Source: an uncultured Flavobacteriaceae bacterium (GTDB taxonomy: Bacteria; Bacteroidota; Bacteroidia; Flavobacteriales; Flavobacteriaceae). From it: DNA of 64,000 bases. A program made the translations under genes and the position numbers. Below the pieces are notes generated by a model. The model had not been told where the DNA came from, did not search any database, and saw only the letters and a program-made list of their open reading frames with translations. Shown one piece after another: positions 53,952-64,000 of this stretch (its first letter is position 1; each line of letters starts with the position of its first letter). Location of the stretch: NCBI GenBank assembly GCA_947495135.1, contig CANLXN010000002.1, positions 186,001 to 250,000 of the forward strand. Direction: 5' to 3'.

Positions 53952-54476
53952 TTAACCTTTATACAATTTCTCAAGTGAAATACCTCTTTGCTTCGCTACT
54001 GTTTGGGCGCTACGCAATTGCAATAACGCATCAAAAGTTGCTTTCACTACATTATGAGGATTAGATGATCCTTGAGATTTTGATAATACATCATGTACAC
54101 CAACTGCCTCTAGAACAGCACGAACTGCACCACCAGCGATTACCCCTGTACCAGGAGCTGCAGGCAACAATGTCACTCTCGCTCCACCGTATTTTCCTTT
54201 TTGCTCATGTGGAAGAGATGCTTTGTTAAGAGGAATACGTACTAAGTTCTTCTTAGCATCCTCAATTGCTTTTGCTATCGCACTAGCAACATCTTTAGAC
54301 TTTCCAAGTCCTTGTCCAACTACTCCGTTCTCATCACCAACTACTACAATAGCTGAAAATCCGAAAGCTCTACCACCCTTAGTTACCTTAGTTACACGTT
54401 GTACACCAACTAAACGGTCTTTCAATTCTAAACCTCCAGGTTTAACTGTTTCTACGTTTTTATAATCTTGATACAT
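53952..54476 (-). CDS. rpsE: 30S ribosomal protein S5
   Basis: The 174-residue protein has the double-stranded RNA-binding segment ([20 protein letters not shown]) and the [19 protein letters not shown] domain. S5 lies at the mRNA entry site and affects decoding accuracy. It lies 4 bases from rplR. Confidence 0.98.
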   Translation of the reverse strand: MYQDYKNVETVKPGGLELKDRLVGVQRVTKVTKGGRAFGFSAIVVVGDENGVVGQGLGKSKDVASAIAKAIEDAKKNLVRIPLNKASLPHEQKGKYGGARVTLLPAAPGTGVIAGGAVRAVLEAVGVHDVLSKSQGSSNPHNVVKATFDALLQLRSAQTVAKQRGISLEKLYKG

Positions 54477-54480
54477 ATTC

Positions 54481-54837
54481 TTAGAATTTTAGTCCACCCT
54501 CGCGAGCACCTTCGGCTAATGATTTAACTCTTCCGTGATATAGGTAACCTCCTCTGTCGAAAGTAATACTTTCAACACCAGCTTTAATAGCTCTTTCGGC
54601 GATTGCCTTTCCTACTAATTTTGCTGCTTCAACCTTGTTAACTTTTGAAGCGTCTACGTCCTTATCTCTTGAAGATGCTGCAGTAATTGTTTTACCATTT
54701 ACATCGTCGATAAGCTGCGCATAGATTTCTTTATTACTTCTGAAAACTGCCAAACGTGGTCGTTGTTCAGTTCCTGAAACAGTCTTGCGTATTCTATAAC
54801 GCAAACGCTGTCTTCTATTTTCTTTAGATAATGCCAT
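54481..54837 (-). CDS. rplR: 50S ribosomal protein L18
   Basis: The 118-residue 5S rRNA-binding protein shows [31 protein letters not shown] in part, [15 protein letters not shown] and [23 protein letters not shown] in part. It lies between rplF and rpsE. Confidence 0.98.
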   Translation of the reverse strand: MALSKENRRQRLRYRIRKTVSGTEQRPRLAVFRSNKEIYAQLIDDVNGKTITAASSRDKDVDASKVNKVEAAKLVGKAIAERAIKAGVESITFDRGGYLYHGRVKSLAEGAREGGLKF

Positions 54838-54848
54838 AACTTAATTTC

Positions 54849-55391
54849 TTATGCAGATTTACCTGCTTTTCTTCTAATGATTTCACCTACAAACTTAATT
54901 CCTTTTCCTTTGTAAGGTTCTGGCTTGCGGAACGCACGGATTTTAGCCGCTACTTGTCCAACCAACTGCTTATCATGAGAAGTTAATTTTACAATAGGAT
55001 TCTTTCCTTTCTCACTTACTGTTTCAACTTTTACTTCAGGAGCAATATCTAAAACAATATTGTGTGAAAAACCAACTGCCAAATCTAATTTTTGACCTTG
55101 GTTACTTGCACGGTAACCTACACCTACTAGTTCCAATTCTTTAGTCCATCCTTTAGATACACCTTCGATCATATTGAATACTAGTGAACGATATAAACCA
55201 TGCTTAGATCTGTGATCTTTTGCATCAGAAGAACGTTCAACAATTACGTTTCCTTCTTCTACTTTTACGCTAACATCAGAATACTCCTGCGTTAACTCGC
55301 CTAACTTCCCTTTTACGGTAATTACGTTGTCTTTAATATCAACGGTAACACCATCTGGTACTGCTACTGGGCTTTTCCCTATTCTTGACAT
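54849..55391 (-). CDS. rplF: 50S ribosomal protein L6
   Basis: The 180-residue protein shows the two-domain L6 fold: MSRIGKSPVAVPDGV at the start, ELVGVGYRASNQGQKLDLAVGFSH in part, and the C-terminal KPEPYKGKGIKFVGE-IIRRKAGKSA. It contacts the sarcin-ricin loop region. It lies 15 bases from rpsH. Confidence 0.98.
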   Translation of the reverse strand: MSRIGKSPVAVPDGVTVDIKDNVITVKGKLGELTQEYSDVSVKVEEGNVIVERSSDAKDHRSKHGLYRSLVFNMIEGVSKGWTKELELVGVGYRASNQGQKLDLAVGFSHNIVLDIAPEVKVETVSEKGKNPIVKLTSHDKQLVGQVAAKIRAFRKPEPYKGKGIKFVGEIIRRKAGKSA

Positions 55392-55406
55392 TTCTAGTCT
55401 TTTATA

Positions 55407-55808
55407 TTAGTATACGTAACAAAGTACTTCTCCACCAACATTTTGAGCGGCTGCTTGCTTAGCTGTCATAACTCCTGCTGAAGTTGAAACAATAGCAATT
55501 CCTAAGCCGTTCAAAATACGAGGCATCTCTGAAGATCCTGAGTACTTACGTAAACCTGGTTTACTAATTCTTTGAATTCTTTTGATTACTGGGTCTTTCG
55601 TTAGCTTATCGTATTTCAAAGCTATCTTGATTGTACCTTGAGGCCCTTGCTCATCTTCGAACTTGTAACTCAAAACAAAACCTTGATCAAACAAAATCTT
55701 TGTAATCTCCTTTTTTAAGTTAGAAGCTGGCACCTCTACAACGCGGTGTCCTGCTTTAACTGCATTTCTAACTCTCGTTAGAAAATCTGCGATTGGATCT
55801 GTAGTCAT
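55407..55808 (-). CDS. rpsH: 30S ribosomal protein S8
   Basis: The 133-residue protein shows [21 protein letters not shown], the central [13 protein letters not shown] and the C-terminal [31 protein letters not shown]. In E. coli S8 represses the spc operon; whether that holds here is unknown. It lies 60 bases from rpsN. Confidence 0.98.
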   Translation of the reverse strand: [133 protein letters not shown]

Positions 55809-55868
55809 TTTTGTTAATTTGCGAATGTGGTTTTCGAACTATTTCGAACCTTCACTCCATTTATAATT

Positions 55869-56138
55869 TTACCAACTAGCCTTTCTAACACCAGGAATTA
55901 ACCCTTGGTTAGCCATTTCACGGAAGGTAACACGTGAAATACCAAATTGTCTCATATAACCTTTAGGTCTTCCAGTAAGCTTACACCTGTTGTGCATACG
56001 TATTGGAGAAGCATTTTTAGGTAACTTCTGAAGTGCTTCGTAATCACCAGCTTCTTTCAAAGCTTTGCGCTTCTCAGCATATTTTGCTACCGTTTTTGCT
56101 CTTTTCACCTCGCGGGCTTTCATTGATTCTTTAGCCAT
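55869..56138 (-). CDS. rpsN: 30S ribosomal protein S14, long zinc-free form
   Basis: The 89-residue protein is the longer form without the CxxC zinc ribbon: [20 protein letters not shown], then [19 protein letters not shown] and [22 protein letters not shown] in part. It lies 3 bases from rplE. Confidence 0.97.
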   Translation of the reverse strand: MAKESMKAREVKRAKTVAKYAEKRKALKEAGDYEALQKLPKNASPIRMHNRCKLTGRPKGYMRQFGISRVTFREMANQGLIPGVRKASW

Positions 56139-56141
56139 ATC

Positions 56142-56693
56142 TTAGTTCTTTTGAAAAGGTAATCCCAGTTCGGTTAATAATGATTTAGCTTCCTTATCTG
56201 TATCGGCAGAAGTAACAAAAGTAATATTCATTCCTTCAATTTTCTTCACCTTGTCGATATCGATTTCTGGAAAGATAATCTGCTCAGTAATTCCTAAAGA
56301 GTAGTTACCTCTACCATCAAATCCGGTAGCTTTTATTCCGCCGAAATCACGTACACGTGGCAAAGCAGAAGTTATAAGTCTATCTAAAAACTCATACATA
56401 CGTTCTCCACGCAATGTTACTTTCGTTCCAATTGGCATTCCCTTACGTAGTTTAAAGGTAGCAACATCTTTCTTAGAGATAGTTGGCACTGCCTTTTGCC
56501 CCGTAATATTTGTCAATTCGTCAACAGAATACTCAATCAGTTTCTTGTCTGCTACTGCGTTTCCAACTCCTCGAGACACCGTGATGCTCTTTAGTTTTGG
56601 TACCTGCATTACATTTTTGTAGCCAAACTCGTCTGTAAGAGCGTTCACAATTCTGCTCTTATATTCGTCCTTAAGTCTTGGTGTATATCCCAT
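56142..56693 (-). CDS. rplE: 50S ribosomal protein L5
   Basis: The 183-residue 5S rRNA-binding protein shows [24 protein letters not shown] in part, [24 protein letters not shown] in part and [22 protein letters not shown] in part. It lies 2 bases from rplX. Confidence 0.98.
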   Translation of the reverse strand: MGYTPRLKDEYKSRIVNALTDEFGYKNVMQVPKLKSITVSRGVGNAVADKKLIEYSVDELTNITGQKAVPTISKKDVATFKLRKGMPIGTKVTLRGERMYEFLDRLITSALPRVRDFGGIKATGFDGRGNYSLGITEQIIFPEIDIDKVKKIEGMNITFVTSADTDKEAKSLLTELGLPFQKN

Positions 56694-56695
56694 AA

Positions 56696-57010
56696 CTATA
56701 ATACTTGATTCGATTTTTTAGCAAATCGTACTTTTTTACCATCTTCCATCTTATATCCAACTCTCGTAGCTTCGCCCGACTTAGGATCTTTCAATGAAAG
56801 GTTTGAAATATGAATAGGAGCTTCTTTCTCAGTAATTCCACCTTGAGGACTAGCAGCGCTAGGCTTCTCGTGTTTCTTTACCATGTTTACTCCTTCTACT
56901 ATTGCTTTGTTTTTCTCAATCAGCACACGTAATACTTTACCTTCAGAACCTTTGTGGTCTCCTGCAGTAACTAGCACGTTATCTCCTGATTTTATTTTAA
57001 GCTTTCCCAT
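56696..57010 (-). CDS. rplX: 50S ribosomal protein L24
   Basis: The 104-residue assembly initiator has the KOW motif ([20 protein letters not shown]) and [13 protein letters not shown], ending in [12 protein letters not shown]. It is one of the first proteins to bind 23S rRNA. It lies 15 bases from rplN. Confidence 0.98.
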   Translation of the reverse strand: MGKLKIKSGDNVLVTAGDHKGSEGKVLRVLIEKNKAIVEGVNMVKKHEKPSAASPQGGITEKEAPIHISNLSLKDPKSGEATRVGYKMEDGKKVRFAKKSNQVL

Positions 57011-57025
57011 CTTAATTATTTCGTA

Positions 57026-57394
57026 TTAAAGCACCTCTGGTGCTAATGATACAATTTTCATAAATTGCTTGTCACGAAGTTCTCTCGCTACGGGTCCAAA
57101 TACACGTGTTCCTCTCATTTCCCCTTGAGGTCCTAAAAGCACACAGGCATTATCATCGAAACGGATGTACGAACCATCTGCTCTTCTAACTTCTTTCACG
57201 GTACGCACTACAACTGCTGTAGACACAGTACCTTTTTTGATATTTCCGTTAGGAGTAGCTTCTTTAACAGTAACAACAATTTTGTCACCAATTGAAGCAT
57301 AACGCTTTTTTGTACCTCCTAACACGCGGATCGTAAGGACTTCCTTTGCTCCGGTGTTATCTGCTACTTTTAGTCTTGATTCTTGTTGTACCAT
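57026..57394 (-). CDS. rplN: 50S ribosomal protein L14
   Basis: The 122-residue protein shows [38 protein letters not shown] and [21 protein letters not shown]. It forms an intersubunit contact. It lies 2 bases from rpsQ. Confidence 0.98.
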   Translation of the reverse strand: MVQQESRLKVADNTGAKEVLTIRVLGGTKKRYASIGDKIVVTVKEATPNGNIKKGTVSTAVVVRTVKEVRRADGSYIRFDDNACVLLGPQGEMRGTRVFGPVARELRDKQFMKIVSLAPEVL

Positions 57395-57396
57395 GG

Positions 57397-57657
57397 TTAC
57401 TTCGCTCTTTCAATTATTTCTACTAATCTCCAACATTTGGTTTTACTCATAGGTCTTGTTTCCATGATCTTTACAGTATCTCCTTCGTTGCAGTCGTTTT
57501 TCTCGTCGTGCGCTACGTATTTCTTCGTTTTTAAAACGAACTTTCCGTACATAGGGTGCTTTACCTTTTTTACTTCGGCAACTACAATTGACTTTTGCAT
57601 TTTATTGCTAGTCACTATCCCTATACGTTCTTTTCTTAGATTTCTTTTATCTTCCAT
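57397..57657 (-). CDS. rpsQ: 30S ribosomal protein S17
   Basis: The 86-residue OB-fold protein shows [38 protein letters not shown] and [19 protein letters not shown]. It binds the 5' domain of 16S rRNA. It lies 17 bases from rpmC. Confidence 0.98.
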   Translation of the reverse strand: MEDKRNLRKERIGIVTSNKMQKSIVVAEVKKVKHPMYGKFVLKTKKYVAHDEKNDCNEGDTVKIMETRPMSKTKCWRLVEIIERAK

Positions 57658-57674
57658 CTTTCAGCTTCGTACAA

Positions 57675-57866
57675 TTACTGCACTTCTCTTTTAGTTAGTT
57701 CTGTCGCAATTCTAGCGATTGATCTTCTGTGACCTCTCAATTGAATTGGATTATCCAACGGTGATATAGCGTGTGCTATTTTCAAATCTGAATAAGCTTT
57801 TCTACTATCGGCTAGTGCCTCCTGTAATTCAGCCACTGATGCTTCGTTTATTTCTGATTGTTTCAT
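57675..57866 (-). CDS. rpmC: 50S ribosomal protein L29
   Basis: This 63-residue helical protein has the pattern EINEASVAELQEALADSRK and PIQLRGHRRSIARIATELTKRE. L29 sits next to the exit tunnel. It lies between rplP and rpsQ, in the usual place. Confidence 0.97.
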   Translation of the reverse strand: MKQSEINEASVAELQEALADSRKAYSDLKIAHAISPLDNPIQLRGHRRSIARIATELTKREVQ

Positions 57867-57884
57867 ATTGACAATTTCAAAAAA

Positions 57885-58304
57885 TTAAGCCTGATAATCT
57901 CTAGACATGATGAATTTCGTTTTTACTGGAAGTTTCTGAGCCGCAAGACGCAATGCCTCTTTAGCCACCTCTAAAGGCACTCCAGATAATTCAAACAAAA
58001 CTCTTCCTGGTTTAACAACGGCTGCCCAATATTCCACAGCACCTTTACCTTTACCCATACGTACCTCAAGAGGCTTTTTAGTGATCGGCTTGTCTGGGAA
58101 TATCATAATCCACATTGAACCCTCTCTCTTCATATAACGAGTAGCAGCAATACGTGCAGCTTCAATTTGACGTGCAGTCAAAAAGTTTGAATCTAAAGAT
58201 TTAATACCAAAAGTTCCATAGGATAGCTGGTTTCCACGACCTGCATTACCCTTCATACGGCCCTTTTGCATTTTACGGTATTTTGTTCTCTTCGGTTGTA
58301 ACAT
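57885..58304 (-). CDS. rplP: 50S ribosomal protein L16
   Basis: The 139-residue protein shows [20 protein letters not shown], the [20 protein letters not shown] segment and [23 protein letters not shown]16 helps to organise the peptidyl transferase and A-site region. It lies 20 bases from rpsC. Confidence 0.98.
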   Translation of the reverse strand: MLQPKRTKYRKMQKGRMKGNAGRGNQLSYGTFGIKSLDSNFLTARQIEAARIAATRYMKREGSMWIMIFPDKPITKKPLEVRMGKGKGAVEYWAAVVKPGRVLFELSGVPLEVAKEALRLAAQKLPVKTKFIMSRDYQA

Positions 58305-58324
58305 TTTCTGTTTTCTTTAAAAAA

Positions 58325-59047
58325 TTACTTTCTGTTACGACGTGATTTGTTGTTACCACCTCGGCCAGAACCGCTTTTTCCACCTTTTTTGGCCATGCCA
58401 ACTAATGGAGAAAGCTCTCTTTTACCATATACTTCGCCTTTCATGATCCATACTTTAACACCCAATCTACCATAAGTAGTGTGTGCCTCAACTAAAGCAT
58501 AGTCTATATCGGCTCTAAAAGTAGATAAAGGAATACGACCATCCTTGTACGCTTCACTACGTGCCATTTCAGCACCATTTAAACGTCCTGAGATCTGAAT
58601 TTTGATACCCTCTGCATTCATACGCATTGCAGCAGCAATTGCCATCTTTATCGCACGACGGTATGAGATTCTATTCTCAATTTGTCTAGCAACACTAGCA
58701 CCTACTAAATACGCATCAAGCTCAGGTCTCTTAATCTCATGGATATTGATCTGTACTTCTTTACCTGTAATCTTCTTAAGCTCTTCTTTTAACTTGTCTA
58801 CTTCCTGACCACCTTTCCCAATAATAATACCAGGTCTTGCAGTAGTAATAGTAACGGTTACAAGTTTAAGCGTACGCTCAATGATTACTCTAGACACACT
58901 TGCTTTACTTAAACGAGCGTGAACATATTTTCTAATCTTATCGTCTTCAGCGAGTTTGTCGCCGTAGTCGTTACCACCGTACCAGTTGGATTCCCATCCT
59001 CGTATGATACCTAAGCGATTTCCGATTGGATTTGTCTTCTGTCCCAT
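58325..59047 (-). CDS. rpsC: 30S ribosomal protein S3
   Basis: The 240-residue protein shows [20 protein letters not shown], the KH motif [20 protein letters not shown] and the C-terminal domain [15 protein letters not shown]-like ([20 protein letters not shown]). It ends in a Gly/Lys/Arg-rich tail ([20 protein letters not shown]). It lies at the mRNA entry channel. It lies 6 bases from rplV. Confidence 0.98.
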   Translation of the reverse strand: MGQKTNPIGNRLGIIRGWESNWYGGNDYGDKLAEDDKIRKYVHARLSKASVSRVIIERTLKLVTVTITTARPGIIIGKGGQEVDKLKEELKKITGKEVQINIHEIKRPELDAYLVGASVARQIENRISYRRAIKMAIAAAMRMNAEGIKIQISGRLNGAEMARSEAYKDGRIPLSTFRADIDYALVEAHTTYGRLGVKVWIMKGEVYGKRELSPLVGMAKKGGKSGSGRGGNNKSRRNRK

Positions 59048-59053
59048 TTAAAT

Positions 59054-59461
59054 TTAGCTTTGTGTGTTATCGTTAGCTCCTAAAACCAGTGTTACGTGGT
59101 TGGAACGTTTTCTAATTCTGTGCGCGCGACCCTGAGGTGCGGTACGAAGTCTTTTCAACATAGTACCACCATCTACACGGATCTCTTTAACAAAAAGGTC
59201 TGCATCTTCCACTGAAGCGTCCTCGTTCTTTGCTTGCCAATTGGCAATAGCAGATAACAATAACTTCTCCAAGCGACGTGACGCCTCTTTTTGACTAAAT
59301 CTTAAAATATTAAGCGCTTTATCTACTTTCTCACCTCTTACCAAATCCGCTACTAAACGCATTTTTCTTGGTGACGTAGGGCAATTGTTCAGCTTAGCGA
59401 AGTATTGTGTCTTCTTCGCTTCCTTGATCTGCTCTGCTCTTTCTCTTTTACGAACTCCCAT
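59054..59461 (-). CDS. rplV: 50S ribosomal protein L22
   Basis: The 135-residue protein shows [19 protein letters not shown], a conserved hydrophobic helix and the tunnel-facing loop [28 protein letters not shown] in part. Its loop lines the exit tunnel, where macrolide-resistance changes occur in other species. It lies 6 bases from rpsS. Confidence 0.98.
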   Translation of the reverse strand: MGVRKRERAEQIKEAKKTQYFAKLNNCPTSPRKMRLVADLVRGEKVDKALNILRFSQKEASRRLEKLLLSAIANWQAKNEDASVEDADLFVKEIRVDGGTMLKRLRTAPQGRAHRIRKRSNHVTLVLGANDNTQS

Positions 59462-59467
59462 GGCCTA

Positions 59468-59746
59468 TTACTTTTTTCCTTTATTTTTTGCACCAGCGTG
59501 ACCACGGAATGATCTTGTAGGTGAAAATTCTCCTAATTTATGTCCAACCATATTTTCAGTTACATACACTGGAACGAATTGACGTCCGTTGTGAACTGCA
59601 ATGGTTTGCCCAACAAAGTCTGGAGTAATCATTGAAGCACGCGACCAAGTTTTGATAACAGTCTTCTTGTTTGACTCAACATTTGTTTGAACTTTCTTCT
59701 CTAACTTGTAGTGAACGTAAGGTCCTTTTTTTAACGATCTTGCCAT
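59468..59746 (-). CDS. rpsS: 30S ribosomal protein S19
   Basis: The 92-residue protein shows [42 protein letters not shown] in part and [18 protein letters not shown]. It lies at the head of the 30S subunit, near S13. It lies 3 bases from rplB. Confidence 0.98.
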   Translation of the reverse strand: MARSLKKGPYVHYKLEKKVQTNVESNKKTVIKTWSRASMITPDFVGQTIAVHNGRQFVPVYVTENMVGHKLGEFSPTRSFRGHAGAKNKGKK

Positions 59747-59749
59747 AGC

Positions 59750-60574
59750 TTATTTCTTTCTACGTTCGATAATATATTTATTACTCGCTTTAGTTTTAGA
59801 ACGGGTTCTATATCCTTTCGCAGGAATGCCATTTCTAGAACGTGGGTGACCTCCTGAAGATTTACCTTCACCACCACCCATTGGGTGATCGACTGGATTC
59901 ATCACTACTGGTCTTGTACGTGGTCTTCTTCCTAACCATCTTGATCTACCCGCTTTTCCAGATACTAACAACTGGTGGTCACTGTTCGAAACAGCACCAA
60001 TAGTAGCCATACATGTAACTAAAATCATTCGAGTTTCACCAGAAGGCAATTTCACTGTAGCATACTTCCCATCTCTCGCCATTAATTGAGCAAAAGCACC
60101 TGCACTACGAGCCATAACAGCTCCTTGCCCTGGGCGCAACTCTATACAAGAAATAATAGTACCTAATGGAATGTTAGCTAAGGTCATAGCGTTTCCAATC
60201 TCTGGAGCCACCTTATCGCCTGAAACGATATTTTGACCAACTTGAAGACCGTTTTGTGCGATTACGTAACGCTTCTCACCATCTTGGTAATTAAGCAATG
60301 CGATAAACGCCGTACGGTTTGGATCGTATTCTATACTTGCAACCGTAGCAGGAACTCCCTGCTTGTCGCGTTTGAAATCGATTATTCGATAACGTCTCTT
60401 ATGACCTCCACCTATATAGCGCATGGTCATTTTTCCTTGACTGTTTCTACCTCCAGAACGTTTATTCGGAGCGAGCAAGCTCTTCTCCGGCTTATCAGTT
60501 GTAATGGCGTCAAATCCATTAACAACTCTAAAACGCTGTCCTGGGGTGATTGGTTTTAATTTTCTTACTGACAT
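59750..60574 (-). CDS. rplB: 50S ribosomal protein L2
   Basis: The 274-residue protein shows the OB domain ([20 protein letters not shown]) and the C-terminal SH3-like domain with [33 protein letters not shown] in part, including the conserved His in [12 protein letters not shown]2 is needed for subunit joining and peptidyl transfer. It lies 29 bases from rplW. Confidence 0.98.
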   Translation of the reverse strand: MSVRKLKPITPGQRFRVVNGFDAITTDKPEKSLLAPNKRSGGRNSQGKMTMRYIGGGHKRRYRIIDFKRDKQGVPATVASIEYDPNRTAFIALLNYQDGEKRYVIAQNGLQVGQNIVSGDKVAPEIGNAMTLANIPLGTIISCIELRPGQGAVMARSAGAFAQLMARDGKYATVKLPSGETRMILVTCMATIGAVSNSDHQLLVSGKAGRSRWLGRRPRTRPVVMNPVDHPMGGGEGKSSGGHPRSRNGIPAKGYRTRSKTKASNKYIIERRKK

Positions 60575-60603
60575 TTTTGTCTTTTTAAATCTTATCTAAT
60601 TGC

Positions 60604-60894
60604 TTAGATGTTTGCGTAAAAATCTATTGTATCACCTTCCGCCACCTGTACAATTGCTTTTTTGTAAGCATTTGTTTTACCAGTTTGGATACCCGTCTTT
60701 GTATGACGTGTTCTCCTGTCCGGGCGGACATTCATTGTGCGAACTGCAGTAACAGAAACTCCATAAGCAGCCTCAACCGCTTTTTTGATTTCTACCTTGT
60801 TCGCCTTAGGGTTCACTACAAAACCAAAACGGTTGTTCAACTCCGCATCTGCTGTAGCTTTTTCTGTAATAATAGGTTTAATTAAGATATTCAT
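60604..60894 (-). CDS. rplW: 50S ribosomal protein L23
   Basis: The 96-residue protein shows IKPIITEKATADAE, a hydrophobic core and RTRHTKTGIQTGKTNAYKKAIV. L23 is the docking site for SRP and trigger factor at the tunnel exit. It lies 7 bases from rplD. Confidence 0.97.
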   Translation of the reverse strand: MNILIKPIITEKATADAELNNRFGFVVNPKANKVEIKKAVEAAYGVSVTAVRTMNVRPDRRTRHTKTGIQTGKTNAYKKAIVQVAEGDTIDFYANI

Positions 60895-60901
60895 CCTGTT
60901 T

Positions 60902-61531
60902 CTATTTACTTAAATTTTGTTCAATTCCTTCCAAAGAACCTTCAAATAACACAACGCTATTTGCATGCATAATTTTGTAAGTGCTTAATTCTGAGCTAGT
61001 TATAACTTCAGTGCCTTTCAAATTACGAGACGACAAATATACATTATTATTTGACTCTCCCAACACAAACAAAGACTTTTTGTTTTCAAGTCCTAACGAC
61101 TTCAATACAGCTGTAAAATCTTTTGTTTTAGGTCCGTCTAATGTAAAGTCCTCAAGCACAACGATTGACTTATCATTTGCCTTCATTGAAAGAGCAGAAC
61201 GACGAGCTAATCTCTTAAGGTTTTTATTCAATTTAAAAGAGTAGCTTCTTGGTCTAGGACCGAACATTCTACCACCACCTTTAAATACACCAGACTTGAT
61301 ACTTCCCGCACGGGCAGTACCAGTTCCTTTTTGCTTCTTGATCTTACGAGTACTTCCCGTAATCTCAGCACGCTCCTTTGCCTTGTGAGTCCCTTGACGT
61401 TGATTAGCCAAGTACTGCTTCACATCCAAATATACAGCGTGGTTATTAGGCTCTATACCAAATACCTCTTTAGAAAGGTCTGCCTTTCTACCGGTATCTT
61501 TTCCGTTTATATCTACTACTGCTACTTTCAT
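60902..61531 (-). CDS. rplD: 50S ribosomal protein L4
   Basis: From ATG 61531 the product is 209 residues ([20 protein letters not shown]). The frame is open for 15 further codons upstream, but those lie inside rplC, so this start is preferred; it overlaps the rplC stop as TAATG. L4 features are the tunnel extension RKIKKQKGTGTARAGSIKSG and the globular AFPRPRSYSFKLNKN-like part (FGPRPRSYSFKLNKNLKRLA). In E. coli L4 controls the S10 operon through a leader; whether that happens here is not known. Confidence 0.97.
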   Translation of the reverse strand: MKVAVVDINGKDTGRKADLSKEVFGIEPNNHAVYLDVKQYLANQRQGTHKAKERAEITGSTRKIKKQKGTGTARAGSIKSGVFKGGGRMFGPRPRSYSFKLNKNLKRLARRSALSMKANDKSIVVLEDFTLDGPKTKDFTAVLKSLGLENKKSLFVLGESNNNVYLSSRNLKGTEVITSSELSTYKIMHANSVVLFEGSLEGIEQNLSK

Positions 61532-62142
61532 TATTTCTGAATAGTTACATAAGCATTTTTGTGACCAGGAACACATCCTTTCACAACAAGTAGATTCTTT
61601 TCAGCAACTACTTTTAACACTCTAAGGTTTTGTACTTTCACTTTTTCATTCCCCATTTGTCCAGCCATCTTCATTCCCTTGAATACTCTCGCAGGATAAG
61701 AAGCAGCACCAATAGAACCAGGAGCTCTTAAACGATTATGCTGACCGTGCGTCGCTTGACCCACACCACCAAAACCGTGACGTTTTACTACCCCTTGAAA
61801 ACCTTTTCCTTTAGTAGTACCCGAAACATCTACGAATTCTCCTTCTTGAAAATGATCTACCGTGATAGTATCACCTAATTTATATTCCTCATCAAATCCT
61901 CGAAATTCAGCGACTTTACGTTTTGCAACGGTTCCTGCTTTCTTAGCATGCCCTTCAGCAGCTTTTACGGCAGTCTTTTTGTCATCGAAACCGAGTTGAA
62001 GAGCTTCATACCCGTCAACCTCTAAGGTTCTGACTTGGGTAACAACACAAGGCCCAACTTCAATAACGGTACACGGCATATTTTTTCCGTTTGCGTCAAA
62101 GATGCTGGTCATCCCTATCTTTCTTCCAATTAACCCAGACAT
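61531..62142 (-). CDS. rplC: 50S ribosomal protein L3
   Basis: The 203-residue protein shows [20 protein letters not shown], the [20 protein letters not shown] segment with the conserved loop near the peptidyl transferase centre, and [13 protein letters not shown]. It is separated from rpsJ by 180 bases that contain a terminator-like hairpin. Confidence 0.98.
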   Translation of the reverse strand: MSGLIGRKIGMTSIFDANGKNMPCTVIEVGPCVVTQVRTLEVDGYEALQLGFDDKKTAVKAAEGHAKKAGTVAKRKVAEFRGFDEEYKLGDTITVDHFQEGEFVDVSGTTKGKGFQGVVKRHGFGGVGQATHGQHNRLRAPGSIGAASYPARVFKGMKMAGQMGNEKVKVQNLRVLKVVAEKNLLVVKGCVPGHKNAYVTIQK

Positions 62143-62215
62143 AATTTATTATTTATTGATTATTACTATTTTCTATTTATATATTCTGAAAAATACCCTC
62201 TCGAAACCTTTTCAG

Positions 62216-62248
62216 AAAAAAAACAGGGTCAAAATAAATCCAACCCTG
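62216..62248 (-). terminator. Terminator or attenuator between rpsJ and rplC
   Basis: In the minus direction CAGGGT (62248-62243) pairs with ACCCTG (62229-62224) and is followed directly by an eight-base T-run (62223-62216). The stem is only 6 bp with a 13-base loop, but the T-run is clear. It lies in the 180-base gap between rpsJ and rplC. Confidence 0.6.
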
Positions 62249-62322
62249 AATATTACTTTGTTTCCGTTTTTCCCTTGCTAACAAGCTTAGGACATGTTGA
62301 TAATTCTGAACCCAGAATTAAC

Positions 62323-62628
62323 TTACACCTTGATCTCTACTTCTACTCCACTTGGCAACTCTAATTTCATTAGAGCGTCAATTGTTTTTGAAGAAGAGCT
62401 GTAGATATCCAATAACCTCTTGTAAGAACTTAATTGGAATTGCTCTCTACTCTTCTTGTTTACGTGTGGCGAACGTAGCACTGTAAAGATTTTCTTGTGA
62501 GTTGGTAAAGGGATTGGCCCTGTTACCACTGCACCAGTACTTTTAACGGTCTTTACGATTTTCTCAGCAGATTTGTCCACTAAATTATGATCGTACGATT
62601 TTAATTTAATTCTTATTTTTTGACTCAT
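62323..62628 (-). CDS. rpsJ: 30S ribosomal protein S10
   Basis: From ATG 62628 the product is 101 residues ([20 protein letters not shown]). The frame is open 13 codons further upstream, but that region overlaps the end of fusA, and the family begins at this methionine. Conserved segments are [21 protein letters not shown] in part and [19 protein letters not shown]. It lies 10 bases after the fusA stop and probably shares its transcript. Confidence 0.97.
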   Translation of the reverse strand: MSQKIRIKLKSYDHNLVDKSAEKIVKTVKSTGAVVTGPIPLPTHKKIFTVLRSPHVNKKSREQFQLSSYKRLLDIYSSSSKTIDALMKLELPSGVEVEIKV

Positions 62629-62638
62629 TGCTGAAAAA

Positions 62639-64000
62639 TTAAGCGTTAGTTCCTCTTGCTGCTGCAATTACCTCTTCCGAAATGTTCGAAGGTGTTGCCG
62701 CATAATGTGAAAATTCCATTGTTGATGTTGCACGACCTGAAGACAACGTTCTTAATGTGGTTACATAACCAAACATTTCAGAAAGAGGCACTTCACCTTT
62801 TACAACTTTCGCTCCAGCTCTATCACCCATATCGGTAATAGTTCCACGACGACGATTTAAATCTCCTACGATATCACCCATGTTTTCTTCCGGAGTAATT
62901 ACCTCCAACTTCATGATAGGCTCAAGGATTACAGCTCCCGCAGCCTTAGCAGCGTTCTTAAATCCAAGTTTCGCAGCCAATTCGAAAGATAATTGATCAG
63001 AATCTACTGGGTGGAACGATCCATCCTTTAGAGTCACTTTCATACTATCTACCTCAAATCCAGCTAGGGGACCATTAACCATGGCCATCTTAAATCCTTT
63101 TTCAACTGAAGGGATAAATTCTTTTGGAATATTACCACCTTTAATAACATTTACGAATTCAAGACCAACGGTTCCTTCTTCAGCAGGCTCCAATGTAAAT
63201 ACAATATCACCAAATTTACCACGACCACCAGATTGCTTTTTATAAGTTTCTCTGTGATCCGCGACTTTAGTAATAGCCTCTTTATACTCAACCTGTGGCT
63301 GTCCTTGGTTCACTTCAACCTTGAACTCACGTCTTAAACGATCTACAATAATATCTAAGTGAAGCTCACCCATTCCAGAAATAATTGTCTGTCCTGAAGC
63401 TTCATCTGTACGAACTTGGAATGTTGGATCTTCTTCGGCCAACTTAGACAAAGCCATACCTAATTTATCAACATCTGCCTTCGTTTTAGGCTCCACCGCG
63501 ATACCAATTACTGGATCTGGGAAGTCCATAGATTCTAAAATAATTGGATGCTTCTCATCAGACATAGTATCACCAGTCTTGATATCTTTAAATCCAACCG
63601 CTGCTCCAATATCTCCTGCCTCGATAAAATCGATCGCATTCTGCTTGTTAGAGTGCATTTGGTAGATACGAGATATACGCTCTTTCTTACCTGAACGATT
63701 GTTCAAGATATAAGATCCTGCATCCAAACGACCAGAATATGCACGGAAGAACGCCAAACGCCCTACAAAAGGATCTGTGGCAATCTTAAATGCTAAAGCA
63801 GCAAATGGCTCCTTTACATCTGGCTTACGTAACTCTTCTAATTCTGTATCTGGATTCACCCCTACAATACCCTCCTTATCAACAGGAGAAGGTAAGTAGC
63901 GACAAACAGCATCCAACAAGAATTGAACACCCTTGTTTTTAAATGCAGATCCACAAATCATTGGAATGATAGACATATCCATTACAGCAGCACGAAGCGC
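62639..64000 (-). CDS. fusA: Elongation factor G, C-terminal part (runs off the right edge)
   Basis: The frame is open from the right edge to TAA 62639, giving 453 residues of what is normally about 700. The first visible residues are [29 protein letters not shown] in part, within the end of the GTPase domain. Domain II ([21 protein letters not shown]), domain III ([14 protein letters not shown]), domain IV ([23 protein letters not shown]) and domain V ([28 protein letters not shown] in part) follow. EF-G drives translocation. The start codon and GTP-binding motifs lie outside the window. Confidence 0.98.
   Translation of the reverse strand, partial: ALRAAVMDMSIIPMICGSAFKNKGVQFLLDAVCRYLPSPVDKEGIVGVNPDTELEELRKPDVKEPFAALAFKIATDPFVGRLAFFRAYSGRLDAGSYILNNRSGKKERISRIYQMHSNKQNAIDFIEAGDIGAAVGFKDIKTGDTMSDEKHPIILESMDFPDPVIGIAVEPKTKADVDKLGMALSKLAEEDPTFQVRTDEASGQTIISGMGELHLDIIVDRLRREFKVEVNQGQPQVEYKEAITKVADHRETYKKQSGGRGKFGDIVFTLEPAEEGTVGLEFVNVIKGGNIPKEFIPSVEKGFKMAMVNGPLAGFEVDSMKVTLKDGSFHPVDSDQLSFELAAKLGFKNAAKAAGAVILEPIMKLEVITPEENMGDIVGDLNRRRGTITDMGDRAGAKVVKGEVPLSEMFGYVTTLRTLSSGRATSTMEFSHYAATPSNISEEVIAAARGTNA

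Noticed and set aside
60902-61576. Longer rplD frame starting 15 codons upstream
   Set aside because: The extension lies inside rplC and does not resemble L4; ATG 61531 gives the family start.

Overview
The window is a chromosomal segment from a member of the Bacteroidota, most likely a marine or aquatic Flavobacteriaceae; no genus can be assigned. Evidence: a type IX secretion (por) sorting domain on a GH9 cellulase; TonB receptors with an STN domain, paired with FecR anti-sigma and ECF sigma genes; many lipoproteins with acidic residues right after the lipid-modified cysteine; -7 promoter boxes of the form TAnnTTTG; few Shine-Dalgarno sequences; AT-rich DNA; and the gene order fusA-rpsJ ... 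rplQ-carA-eno-gltA. No rRNA, tRNA, CRISPR array, integrase or transposase was seen. No gene-free stretch exceeds 300 bases; the longest is 46800-47076.

Layout. 1-4650: the tail of a membrane protein, then folD, a frameshifted four-helix-bundle gene inside an inverted repeat, ffh and a membrane histidine kinase. 4856-14081: a Memo-family lipoprotein, a GH3 hydrolase, three small membrane proteins (one with an HExxH motif), a DUF4349 lipoprotein, a two-gene membrane/lipoprotein unit, a DEAD-box helicase and a two-domain fasciclin lipoprotein. 14252-27380: two paralogous cell-surface signalling modules. Each has a divergent lipoprotein built on the same four-repeat plan, an ECF sigma factor, a FecR anti-sigma factor and a short TonB receptor with an STN domain. 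An M28 peptidase, a small lipoprotein and a lipocalin-like lipoprotein lie between them.

27497-33197: three secreted-protein genes that share an upstream sequence element and an identical AAATCTCA box just before the start codon, followed by a TPR histidine kinase, an overlapping LuxR-type response regulator and a lipoprotein. This is the best candidate here for an undescribed system. 33199-41127: argS, a conserved hypothetical protein, a 55-residue membrane protein, an NAD-dependent epimerase-like protein, two guanidine-modifying-fold enzymes (CtlX-like and DDAH/ADI-like), a TPMT-like methyltransferase, a hexapeptide acetyltransferase and a lipocalin-like lipoprotein.

41310-48180: gltA, the secreted GH9, eno and carA, all on the minus strand and separated by clear intrinsic terminators. 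48272-64000: the S10-spc-alpha ribosomal protein block on the minus strand, read from fusA to rplQ. It includes rpmJ and rpmD, and hairpins after rpsJ, before rpsD and after rplQ suggest it is split into several transcription units.
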